Positions 30,101 to 42,100 of a stretch of 64,000 bases of DNA are shown piece by piece. The notes below the pieces were generated by a model. That model did no database searches and had not been told where the DNA came from. It saw only the letters and a program-made list of their open reading frames with translations. The number at the start of each line of letters is the position of its first letter. The first letter of the stretch is position 1. The DNA lies in NCBI GenBank assembly GCA_934045905.1, contig OW203762.1, positions 5,394,001-5,458,000 on the forward strand. The letters are read 5' to 3'. Made by a program: the position numbers and the translations under genes. Source of the stretch: Leuctra nigra. Lineage: Eukaryota; Arthropoda; Insecta; Plecoptera; Leuctridae.

Positions 30101-33100
30101 TTAAAAATCAAAAAATACTTGGCGCATCGTGTACATAAATAGCTTGGAAGTATAGGCCAATCATAAATTATACATGAAATATACATATACATAGTATACC
30201 TATAATGCCTTAAAAAAAACGATGCGCCAAGTATTTTTTGATTTTCAAATAAAGTTTTGACTTGGCTAATTTTTTGATATCACTTCTTTTCAGTGCAGAA
30301 TTTTAAGATTTCATTATTTTTTTTTTAAGTTGAAGAGACTTGGCTGGTATTTTTACACGGAGTGTTTTTTATGGGGATATCACTACTTTTTTTAGTTTAT
30401 TCTTACAACTTACGTATGACATATCAAATGAACTATTACTAAATCCTTTAAAAAAAATACCCTTTACAATTTGGTTATTCTCATGAAAAAAACAAAGGTT
30501 TCATTCCAATCGGTCAACCCAGTTCCGAGATATGGCAACACTTCGGTTTTCAAAATGGCCGCTGAACTTTCTGCACTGCCACATAGAATTTATAACTATG
30601 AATTATGTGTATCATTTTTAGCTTTCTGAATATGTATTTATTGTATAGGAGGGGATTATAATGATTTATAAATTTGAATGACGTCATTTCCGGCCTCATA
30701 AATAGGAAAAATCGAGTTTGACTGTTCATATTCCATAGAGATGGCCTTCCGAATCGTTTGGCACTAGTTTCATACCGATCTGTCAACCAGTTTTCGAGAT
30801 ATTACGTTTCTTCCGGTTTCAAAATGGCTGCTGAAATCACTGACCTCTTGAATTATAATTTACACATGATTACATTTTATTATAAGCAGTCTCAAATAGT
30901 ATATTTATTGCATCAAAATGTAAATTTGTGCGATTTTTAAAATGTGTGACGTCATTTCCGGTTTCAGTATGGGAAACTGCAAATATTATTGATGATAATA
31001 CATAAAGTTGACCGTCTTAATTGTTTAGCGTTGGTTTCGTTTAAATCTATTAAGACGTTATTAAGATATGATGTCATTTCTGGTTTCAAAATGGCGGCTT
31101 CCGGTTGGTTTTATATCAAGTCAAATAAAATCACAAAAGAACATACGTTACATAAATATCAAAATAATTGGATCAAATTTGTTGCCGAAATGCCAATCGA
31201 TGAATTAAATTTCATGACGTCATTTCCGGTTTCGTTAACATAAATTTTAGTCTGTTGCTATTGATAATCCATATAGATGACCGTCCGAATCGTTTGGCGC
31301 TATTTTCGTTCCAATCGGTCCAGCTGTTGTTGAGATATGACGTCACTTCCGGTTTCAAAATGGCGGCACAAAAAATTCATGGGGTGAAGGTTAAATCAGA
31401 CGCCAAAAGTGCACACGTGGTAAAAATGTGAGAGCAATCGGTTCAGCCGTTTAGGCTGTGACCTGTTTACCGTATTTGAATTCCAGGAGACTACTACTAC
31501 TACTACTAAGATTACTAGGAAAACGCTCTGAGTAACGCGTTGATGAGCGAGCACGGATACGCAGAACACCTCGAACCGAAATTCTGTCTATCGAAAATAT
31601 CATTAAAAGCCAATAATTCTTGAATTTCGTCAGACTTGAATAAAAATCTCTAAATATTCCTAAAATGTTGGTATCAACCTTTATGATTGAACTGTTCCTT
31701 GTTAATATTCAAAAATCACAGGATCTCTTTAAAAAAAATATTCCTGGGACCACTCAAATCATATGATATAGTGTGTACACAATATTAGATCAATATGTTG
31801 AACGGTCATTATTGAGCGAGCGAAGCGAGCGTCTCCTTTTGGCTCTTTTGGCACGGACCTCTGTTTTTTTTTGTTTTTTTTTTCTGTTACTGACGATATA
31901 CAAGTCACAGTTTTTCTTCGATCAAGCTGAAAATTTGCACACATGTACTGACCATTTCCGGGCGTTGCAGACCCTAATTTTTTTGAAATCCCCTGATTGG
32001 TTCAAATTTTAAAAAAATTATCTTTCGATTGGGTGGTTTGATCAATTTGAAATTTCGCAAAGTCATTGCAACCAACATTGTACCCAATCATAAATAAATT
32101 TCAGCCAAATCCTCCCATTGGTTCAAATTTGAAACCATTTTTCCTGTGATTTTTGAAATTTAAACTAGAACCGATTGACCGACCAACTAAAAACTTTGCA
32201 TGGTCATTGGTACCAACATTTAAGGTATTTTTGCCAATTTTCAGTCAAATCTGTCGTTATTTTCAAACGTTTTTGTAATTTTAGGGACATTTTGCGTGTT
32301 GGCTGTCAAATTCACGGCGACTTCGAATCTTCAGTTCAAGGCAAGGTAGTTAGAGCAGAAAGTTTCAAACGAAATGAAACTAATAATGACCGTTCAACAG
32401 ATTGATCTGATATTGTGTACACACTAATATCATATGATTTGAGTGGTACCAGGTATATATTCTTTAAAGAGATCCTGTGATTTTTGAATATTAACAAGGA
32501 ACAGTTCAATCATAAAGGTTGATACTAACATTTAAGAAATAATTAGAGATTTTTATTCAAGTCTGACGAAATTCACGAATTATTGGCTTTTAATGATATT
32601 TTCGATAGACAGAATTTCGGTTCGAGGTGTTCTGCGTATCCGTGCTCGCTCATCAACGCGTTACCCAGAGCGTTTTTCTAGTTAGTTTCATTTCGTTTGA
32701 AACTTCTGCTCTAACTACCTTGCCTTGAACTGAAGATTCGAAGTCGCCGTGAATTTGACAGCCAACTTGCAAAATGTCCCTAAAATTAAAAAAACTTTTG
32801 AAAATAACGACAGATTTGACTGAAAATTGGCAAAAATACCTTAAATGATAGTACCAATGACCATGCAAAGTTTTTAGTTGGTCGGTCAATCGGTTCTAGT
32901 TTAAATTTCAAAAATCACAGGAAAAATGGTTTCAAATTTGAACCAATGGGAGGATTTGGCTGAAATTTATTATGATTGGGTACAATGTTGGTTGCAATGA
33001 CTTTGCTAAATTTCAAATTGATCAAACCAACCAATCAAAAGATAATTTTTTTAAAATTTGAACCAATCAGGGGATTTAAAAAAAATTAGGGTCTGCAACG

Positions 33101-36100
33101 CCCGGAAATGGTCAGTACATGTGTGCAAATTTTCAGCTTGATCGAAGAAAAACTGTGACTTGTATATCGTCAGTAACAGAAAAAAAAAAAAAAAAAAAAA
33201 AACACACACAAAAAAAAAAAAAACAGAGGTCTGTGCCAAAAGAGCCAAAAGGAGACGCTCGCTTCCCTCGCTCAATTATTATTATTATGAAAACCGCCCT
33301 TAAAGACTGTTTTCACGGCCCTCTAGCGTGCAAAGGGCGTAACCTATTGTTCCCAAATTTGGTATATGTTGTAGGGTGGGCCATAGCTCGAAATTAAGAT
33401 ATATCGCAACAATGTGAGATTTCCCAATTTTAAGATCTAGTAGGCCGTAAATGCCACTTTGATGCTTACAGTGAAAGTGGGTTTGCTCCAGCCTTTATAT
33501 GAGAGTGTGCGCGCCGTACGACTTGGCTGGCGTGGAGCGACCGCTCCACTAGATATATCTCTCTGCCGTGCTAGAGACTATGTTCACTTCCTGTTGGCAC
33601 TGCCTTCTAGATCATCAGTTCTAGCCAACATCACACACTCAATATAGTTACACTAACAGGGAAATTGGAAGAGATAGTGGACATGATGGAGGAGAGAAAG
33701 ATAGACCTGCTGGGGCTAAGTGAAACAAAGTGGAGGGAAAAGGGGAAAAGAGGCTCAGAGGGGACTACAAGTTGATATGGTCGGGAGGGGAAGAGGGAAG
33801 AAATAGAGTGGGTTTTGTGGTCAGCCCCGTTACGCTGGTGACATCCTGGATGTAAATGCCGTGAATGACAGGATGATCGGAATCAGTATCCTAATAGGAA
33901 GCAGCGTGCGGCACCTGATACAGGTGTACGCACCTCAGTCTGGAAGACCTTCTGAAGAAAAATACATTTTCTGGGATGAACTAGATGAGATGGTGCAAGC
34001 AAAGGAGGTATGGGTGATGGGGGATTTTAATGCCATGGTAGGAGAGGAGCGGAAGGACTTTGAAGAGGTAATTGGACCACATGGCTGCGGTAAAAGAAAC
34101 ACTGAAGGAGTGAAGATGTTAGATTGGTGTGCAAGAACCTCGTTAAAAATCGCAAACACATGGTTTATGAAAAGAAGAGCTCAGAAGATAACGAGATATG
34201 GATATGGAGTTGATAATCAGAGATGGGAATCAGTTATAGACTACATGTGTCAGCAGAGATATGGAGAGACTGGTGAGAGATGTGGAGGTTCTACCATCAG
34301 TCGCACTAGGCAGCGACCATCGATTGCTGGTGGCGAAGGTAGGAATAGAGAGACGAAAGAGGACCGTAACAGAAGTCAAAGCACCCAGGATAAAGGCATG
34401 GAAGTTACAGCAGAAAGAAGTCGGGGAGGAGTTCAGAAGAGAGATAGCAGAGAGGGCACCAGAGGGAGCAATAGGTGGAGTGGATGAAGAATGGTGTGCA
34501 TTTAATGCAGCTCTAGTGGACATAGCTGAAAAGACCTGTGGGAGAGCTGGAGGAAAAAAGAGAAGGAAAGAAACACCATGGTGGAATAGAAGGGTGAGAG
34601 AGGCAGTGCGGAGGAAAAAGGAGGCGTGGAGAAGGAAGGAAGAGTCCCATACGGAAGAAAACATCAAGGACTACGGGGAAAGCAAGAGAGTGGTAAAGAT
34701 CATAGTAGAGGAGGAGAAGAAAATATCAATGCAAGAGTTTGCAAACAGGTTGGAGAATGACTTTGACGGAAATAAGATACTGCTGTACAGTCTAATCAAG
34801 GCGAAACGACATACTGGGGAGACTCAAACCCTAATGAAGAAGGAGGGTGGTGGTTTCACAAACAGACCGGAGGAGATAAAAACAATGTGGAAAGAGTACT
34901 TTAAGGAGCTACTTCAGGGAGAGGCAGTACAAACGAAAGACAGAGAGACAAACCAAAATATGACAGAGGAAAGCAAGGGGGTTGCGGGTGAAATACCGGG
35001 ACAGGTGGAAGTGAAAGAAATGCTGAAGAAGATGAAGAATGGAAAAGCCCCGGGAATGGACGAAGTCAGTGTCGTGATGCTGAAAGCGTCAGGGCAGAAG
35101 GAAATTGAGTGGCTCTGCCGGGTAATTGAAGCAGCATGGACCCAGTGTGATGTTCCAGAAGATTGGGGGAAGGGAATACTTATTCCTATCTTTAAGAAAG
35201 GGGACAGAAAGCGCTGCTGCAACTACAGGGGAGTAACTTTGAGTGCCAAACTGCTAAATTGTATGAAAAGATCATTGAGAGGAGGGTGGCTGAGAGGAGG
35301 AGGGTGAGGTGTTGAAACTTACACTAATAACGAATATTAGTTCAGTTTTTAGAACGAAATAATAATTATCAGCCGTGTGCTTCAAATATTTTATTTCACT
35401 CATCAAAGACAACAATTTAAGCCAAGTCATACATTCATCTGTCCTCCTAAAACAATCACTCTCTCTCTATTATCAAGATGGCTTTTCACAAGGTTCATAT
35501 AGGTACACAATTATTAATATTTATAACATTCGGCCATTCTGTAATTTATCGGCCTCGATAAACGCAAATTATGAAGTTAAATAGAATACAAGAAACAAAC
35601 AAACAATAAAACAAGATACCACGAGATACAAAACTAATACAATGGTTCGGTCGATGGATCAAACAGCGTGGTCGAGTTGGACTGAATGTGGCTCCAGTTG
35701 TTTCTGATCGCGTCGATTCGCTGGTATGTCATGTCTTGTCGTCGATGTTCGTCACAGGTGGTTCACTTTTCGCACCTCCAGGATCGTAGGATACTCGGCT
35801 ATTGATGTACTTCGGGATACAGTTATCTTCTTTCTCAATGTCGAATCTGAATTCTCTGGTTTGTCTCAGAGTCTCCAAGCAAGCGTTGTCGTGATTCAGA
35901 AGATCAATGCGGAGGGCGTCTCGAATTGTAAGCTCATGGCAAGTCGGGTTTTGATTCGGAGTATCAAGACGAAAGTTTTCTTGAATTGGATCATAGCATG
36001 TCAAAACTTGACTCACGAGATCGAGACAAACATCACAATTCGTAATTTCAGCTTTTTGACTCACGGGGTTGAGATTTGTAGCGTCAGGTTCTTGACTCAC

Positions 36101-39100
36101 GGGCTTGAGACAAGAATAATCATGATTTGAAATGTCAGGTTCTTGACTCACAAGGTTGAGACAAGAATAATCATGATTTGAAATGTCAGGTTCTTGACTC
36201 ACGAGGTTGAGACAAGTTTCTTCATGATTTGAAACGGAAGGTTCTTGAATCACGGGATTGAGACAAGACTAATCATGGTTTCTAACTTCAGGTTTTTGAA
36301 GTACCACCTTTGATGTCCCAGCATTTATGCTTACGAATGGTTGTTCATTGCGGTAACCAATAATCAGTTTTTCATCCACACGCGCGAATGCAATTGCCTG
36401 TTGATCCAACCAAGTTCTGCCTATCAACAAGTCCATTGGCTGGGCCTTGTCAGGTACAATCATCACGTCAACATCGTCACCAATCACTCCGTCAATTTCG
36501 ATTTTTGCTACTGTCTTCCCTAAAGGCTTTGTGATGTTGTTGGTCTCTCCAAATCCTGCGAGCGTGGTTGTCGTCGGCTCTATCTTCAGCTCGCAACGTA
36601 TCGCTGCTGAAGCTTGGATTGTGCACGCAGAACTCCCTGGATCGATGAGAGATTGAAGTTCTTCGTTGCCAATCTTCGCTGTCTTGATGTATTTTGCAGG
36701 GCCAATACCAGCATCTGACGAGATCAGACGTTGGGAATCTTCTGACTTCTTGCAATACTTCTTGGTATGACCTTCCATACCACATTCCGTGCACTTGAAT
36801 GGACGCCGTGCTTCTTGGCAATCACGTGAAATATGACCGATCTTGTCACAATTGTAGCATTTATCCTTTGTGCTCTGGACATTCACAGCAGATGATGTCG
36901 TCTGAGGTTTGTCTGTACTACTACTCGATGATGTAGTAGATGACGTTTTACTTATCTGATCGGGCTTGTTTTTCGAGTCTCCTTGATTCGAATTACTGTC
37001 TGACTGAGCCGGTTGCTTCTATGCATTCCCATATTCGTTCTTTGCACGTGCTCGTGCACTTCGTTCACGATCAATTTCTTCAAGTTCGGCAATATCTCTA
37101 AGCAACTCATCTTCATTTTCGTGATTTCTTGAAGCCAGTGAATTGCTAAGGGATCGTGATAACAAACCAATGACAATTTGCTTTTTCGTGTCTGCAAAAG
37201 TCATTCCTAGTTTCTTGCACAGATGCACTTTAGCGTGGAAGTACAGATGCACACTTTCTCCTTCCTTCTGGTCTCGTTCATTCATTCTTTTCCATCGTTC
37301 TGAGAGACTAACCTGTACCATGTAGGTAGCTCGGAAGGCCTCTTTGAATGAATCCCAGGTGGTGATAACATCATATCTGTTTAAAAACCACTGACGAGCG
37401 GCGCCGGTTAAGTGAGACCTAGCTGTCTCTAACTTGACGGCATCAGGCCATTTGTACAGGACGCTAGTAGCTTCGAGTGATCGTATCCACTCACCAGCAT
37501 GCTGACCACCTTCTCCGTCGAAGTCGAGAATCACTTTTACCAAGTCTGGCAGTACCACTGATGCAGATCCTGTGTTGATCTTGTCAAACATCATTGTCAT
37601 CATTTCGTCACGTCGACGGCTGTCTTCCATCATCATCTTCATGATTGCCGTCATAGATGTTGATATACTACTTGCTTCGCTGGGAGCTGGACTGGAAGTT
37701 CGTGGTGCAGTCTTACTCTTTTTTTCCTCTCGTTGGCTTGCGTGTAGACACACGAGGGCGGATTGCATTTGCAGCAGGCTGCATTTTCTCAACTAATTAT
37801 TTTTAGAAACGAATTCTACTCAAATGTTGGGTGATGGCTTTTATATCCCACTTCTGATGTTGAAACTTACACTAATAACGAATATTAGTTCAGTTTTTAG
37901 AACGAAATAATAATTATCAGCCGTGTGCTTCAAATATTTTATTTCACTCATCAAAGACAACAATTTAAGCCAAGTCATACATTCATCTGTCCTCCTAAAA
38001 CAATCACTCTCTCTCTATTATCAAGATGGCTTTTCACAAGGTTCATATAGGTACACAATTATTAATATTTATAACAGAGGGCAGCAGAAGTGTTGTACCA
38101 GAGTGTAAGGAAGCTACTGTGGAATGAAGATGTGCCCCAGAGGTGTAAGATATTACTGTACAAAACCTACTACATACCAATCTTAACATATGCAGCAGTA
38201 ACTTGGCCAATGGGAGGGAAGGAAGAAATGAAAATGCAGGCTGCGGAAATGAAGTTCCTGAGAAGTGTGGCAGGGGTGACGAAGATGGACAAGGTGAGGA
38301 GTGCAAAGATTAGAAAGGACCTAGAAGTGGAGTCTCTAGATTTAAACTTGGAAAAGAGAGGCTAAGATGGTACGGACATATGAAGAGGATGGGAGAAGAG
38401 AGGATACCATATAGAGAGGCAGAGCGTGCAGCCATGGGTGGCAGAAGAAAGGCAGGAAGACCTAGAGAACTAAATGGATGAACGGAATAGAGGCAGCCGC
38501 AGAAGACAGAGGAGAGTGTTGGGGAGTAATTACAACAGAGAAGTGGTGGGAAGACAGAGAGAGATGGAGGGAACTGGTGGAAAGAGAGGAGCCTAAAGAA
38601 GTGGAAGAAGAGATTGAAGAAGTGTGGAGTGTCGGACTTGGCAAGTCGGCTCTGAGATCACACGTGCCCTAGAACATTGGTGGGATCATCCCACCCCCTG
38701 ACCCGACAATAGTTGGAAGCAGGGTCGCGATATTTATTAACAGGAAATAAATATTCAATTTGGTGATATTTCGCGGTAGATACATTTCGCGTTTTAGTTA
38801 GTTTGGTGGTGTTTAGCAGTGAAGGGTATAAATTTCGCGTTTTGTCGCGATTAGATTCCAGTGTTTTTGGGCCAGAAACTGGAAACGCATTTATATTTAG
38901 AAATATGAGTAATTAACAACACTTCGAAAATTTCGCGATCACGATTTAATCGGATCTCTACTCGTTGTAAAGATATGAACTTCAGAAGATGAAGGAAGTA
39001 CATCCTTCGAAACGTCGCGAACGGCCCTTATCAGGGCCGGAACAAACCGCTCCAACGGAACAAACCGTCACCACTGCCATGTCATATGAACTTTCTTCAT

Positions 39101-42100
39101 ATTCCCGCAGAGGCTATGTCGCCAGCAAAAAATAAGGGTCATAGCTTCAGTCTTGAAGTGACTTAGGGGTGGGCGTGAGATAGGGCTTGAGGGGGAGGGG
39201 TAAAAGCATCACAGCTGATCGCAGCATTCTGACGAAATAGACAAAACAGACAGACAATAAATAGACAAAACAACTGTTGTTTGGTATTCTTTGATACAGT
39301 TTTGAGTATTACAAATGTCAACACTTTTTACGATTAAACGTTTAAACGCAAGCTTGACGGTAAAACGTTTAAACATTTAAACGTCCCACCCCTATAAGCC
39401 ATTGACATCTGCTCTACAGGATTAATTTGTTTTAGCAGCAGCACGGAATGCTTTCGTTGATGTTGAAGGCTGCAATTTTACACAAAGATTTGTCTTTATG
39501 AAGACACAGGTACTTTTGTTTGCAACATATTGTTGTATTTTCTCAGGTTTCTCTGCAATCTGGTAAAATGTAAGACGATCTCAGCCGGACGCGTGAAGAA
39601 TTTGACCTTGGTCTATAAATATACGTAAGAACAAGGCGGTGTGCTTTGTCAGCACACATAGACTACAGTCTTGTCCGAAACAAAGAATAGTTTGTCAATG
39701 GCTAAACTGCTCAAATTACAACAAACCTTCCCCCACTTTTATTATACAACTAAGTGGAGAGACGAATCGCTAAGTAACTTGGCTTAGGAAAGAGTGTCAC
39801 ACCTCTGCCTGCTGGGCCGCGCTCGTAGGCGTGATGCGAGTGCGTCGATGCAGCTCCTCCTCCACCTCCTTGAGCATCCCGAGCACTCGGAACTCAGACA
39901 CGTCCGGCACGAGGCGGTAGCCGTACACCATCGGCTGGAAGTCCTCTTCCTCGAACACCAGCGCTCTGAAACAGTTGCAGCGTTAAAGTGATACAAGCCT
40001 TGAGTATAGACCCCTAGCTAGAGGGGCTACGGGGTAAAGCGGTCACGAGACAGGAAAATTAGTTCCTACCACGACTACTTGGGATCGCTAGCATCACCAT
40101 GGTCGGTAAAGGTGTTCAGTTATCAGCGCGCCAAGCGACCGTGGTAAACACTACTTGCAGGCGACAGCCGGGTCTCACTGTATCCACCCTTCCGAAGCCC
40201 TCAGGCTATTCCCTCGCAGCCCACGCCGCTACCCTCATCCGCTACTAATGACTATTTCCGGGCTAACTTATCTCTCAATCTCAGCCAGTGCGGCGCCGAG
40301 TCTTTTACCTGCGCTGCCCCACACTCGCAAATATTTCCCAAATGAATATTCTGAACTGATGTCAATTTTGCATTGGATTGAAAGATGTAACACGCATTTT
40401 ACGTAAACAATCGCAACAGCGGAAGAGGACACACACAAACATCCTACGCAATCGATGACCGTTTTTTCTTGTCTCCCAGCTCAATAAACGAACGAAACAA
40501 ACAATTACTCTTCTTTTCTCTTTATCACAGCGCAATAAACGAGCGTAACGCAACAATGAGTAACTAGAAAAGCCAGCCAATTGTTTTACAGGCAGTTGAT
40601 TTGAACACACAAACAGCCTGCGGAAACAATGATTGTCTTTTCTTCTTGTTTTTCACATCGCAATAAACGAACGAAACAAACAATTACTCGTCTTTTCTCT
40701 TTATCACAGCGCAATAAACAAACGCAACAAACAACGACTGTCTTTATTAATTATTATTGTTTTTCAAACCGCAATAAACGAACGTATCGCAACAATAGGT
40801 AACGACAAAAGTCAGCAGTTGATTATCAACACACGAACAGCCTGCGCACAATTACTAGGTACTTTTCTTCACGGTTATCACACTCGGACAAATTAATAAT
40901 TGCAACACGTGGTGTACACGTAACTCGTAAGAATGATGGCGAAGAACTTTTTGAGAGGTGAGAAAATACACCAGATTGTTTATTTCCTTGTTGCTAATAA
41001 TTACTTTCATTTAGTGAGCGACAACTCAACACATTTCTGTTTTTCTCTAGCCATATGGGACAGGGCAGGTGCAGAAGGAAGGACGGTATCCACTGGAATG
41101 CGGAAGGTATGCACAAGCTCGACGCGTATCTAAAAGAGATTGGTGTGTAATAAATATTGTAAAATTGAAAAAAAAAAAAAAAAATAAAAAAAAAATTAAA
41201 AAAAAACAGACAATAGTTGCAATAGTCTTATTTAAATAAGAAAAAATTAAAAATTAAATGGGTGGTTCAAATTAATCAGATGTTTTCAGTTACAGACATT
41301 GGCCCTTTAGGGGGCCGACCCTCTATCGTTTCTTTGGTTTGCTGATGCATTTGATAACACAGATCAATAAAACGTGAGTGGGACGGCCCTTGAAATACTT
41401 CGCCATCATTCTTACGAGTTACGTGTATACCACGTGTTGCAATTATTAATTTGTTCGAGTGTGATAACCGTGAAGAAAAGTACCTAGTAATTGTGCGCAG
41501 GCTGTTCGTGTGTTGATAATCAACTGCTGACTTTTGTCGTTACCTATTGTTGCGATACGTTCGTTTATTGCGGTTTGAAAAACAATAATAAAGACAGTCG
41601 TTGTTTGTTGCGTTTGTTTATTGCGCTGTGATAAAGAGAAAAGAAGAGTAATTGTTTGTTTCGTTCGTTTATTGCGATGTGAAAAACAAGAAGAAAAGAC
41701 AATCATTGTTTCCGCAGGCTGTTTGTGCGTTCAAATCAACTGCCTGTAAAACAATTGGCTGGCTTTTCTAGTTACTCATTGTTGCGTTACGCTCGTTTAT
41801 TGCGCTGTGATAAAGAGAAAAGAAGAGTAATTGTTTGTTTCGTTCGTTTATTGAGCTGGTATACAAGAAAAAACGGTCATCGATTGCGTAGGATGTTTGT
41901 GTGTGTCCTCTTCCGCTGTTGCGATTGTTTACGTAAAATGCGTGTTACATCTTTCAATCCAATGCAAAATTGACATCAGTTCAGAATATTCATTTGGGAA
42001 ATATTTGCGAGTGTGGGGCAGCGCAGGTAAAAGACTCGGCGCCGCACTGGCTGAGATTGAGAGATAAGTTAACCCGGAAATAGTCATTAGTAGCGGATGA

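Larger units (their letters stand above)
29968..33552 (+). mobile_element. Composite repeat family F2, copy 1, with two nested Helitrons
   Basis: It begins with a palindrome of about 410 bp (arms 29972-30130 and 30218-30379), continues with four tandem units of about 270 bp each containing TTTCAAAATGGC (30547, 30820, 31083, 31352), then an interrupted microsatellite, then a conserved tail with CACGGCCCTCTAG and a terminal palindrome GGAGCGACCGCTCC before ACTAG. The hairpin plus CTAG end looks Helitron-like, but the following base is A in all three copies, so the class is uncertain. Helitron H1 elements occupy 31515-33275. Sister copies are at 46917-49286 and 49371-50273. Confidence 0.7.
35310..38076 (-). 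mobile_element. Non-autonomous LTR retrotransposon carrying only gag and protease
   Basis: Two LTRs of 219 bp (35310-35528 and 37858-38076) that I read as identical, starting TGTTGAAAC and ending TTTATAACA on the plus strand. The 4-bp duplication GAGG is at 35306-35309 and 38077-38080. The internal 2.3 kb encodes on the minus strand Gag, two zinc knuckles, an aspartic-protease-like domain and a repeat-rich tail. There is no reverse transcriptase, RNase H or integrase, so it must use another element's machinery. It sits within the LINE at 33636-38700. It resembles the TR-GAG class described mainly in plants (inference). LTR identity indicates recent insertion. Confidence 0.88.
33636..38700 (+). 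mobile_element. LINE with endonuclease and reverse transcriptase remnants, split by an LTR element
   Basis: Left part 33636-35309: apurinic-type endonuclease motifs ([29 protein letters not shown]) followed by the start of a reverse transcriptase ([27 protein letters not shown]). Right part 38081-38700: C-terminal domain ([36 protein letters not shown]). The catalytic core between them is missing, so an internal deletion preceded the LTR insertion, since the LTR has clean GAGG duplications at the junction. Several frameshifts and stops. Clade not assigned; it is related to, but distinct from, the LINE at 10476-11378. Confidence 0.85.
22850..39394. mobile_element. hAT-like element enlarged to 16.5 kb by later insertions
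   Basis: Left end TAGGGCTGGGA, right end TCCCACCCCTA, 8-bp duplication TAAGCCAT at 22842-22849 and 39395-39402. Both subterminal zones carry the same motif in several copies (CGTTTAAACG, GTTTAAAC, AAACGTTTAAAC). Only about 970 bp on the left and 700 bp on the right belong to the element itself. The rest is a gypsy element, a composite repeat with Helitrons, a LINE and a small LTR element. No hAT transposase was recognised. The insertion accounts for nearly all of NAA35 intron 3. Confidence 0.82.

Noticed and set aside
35375..35584. Open frame repeated at 37923-38108
   Set aside because: Both lie in the two LTRs of one retroelement, so the duplication reflects the LTRs and not a gene.
33636..38700. 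Long minus-strand frames over the LINE
   Set aside because: The conserved endonuclease and reverse transcriptase motifs are all on the plus strand; opposite frames are compositional.
40362..40610. Open frames of 82-87 codons on both sides of 40-42 kb
   Set aside because: They are mirror images in the arms of the hairpin element and arise from the repeated GCAATAAACGAACG sequence.
40933..40957. Short exon starting MMAKNF just before the hairpin loop
   Set aside because: Spliced to the acceptor at 41050 it does not enter the hydrolase-like frame, so the two do not form one gene as they stand.
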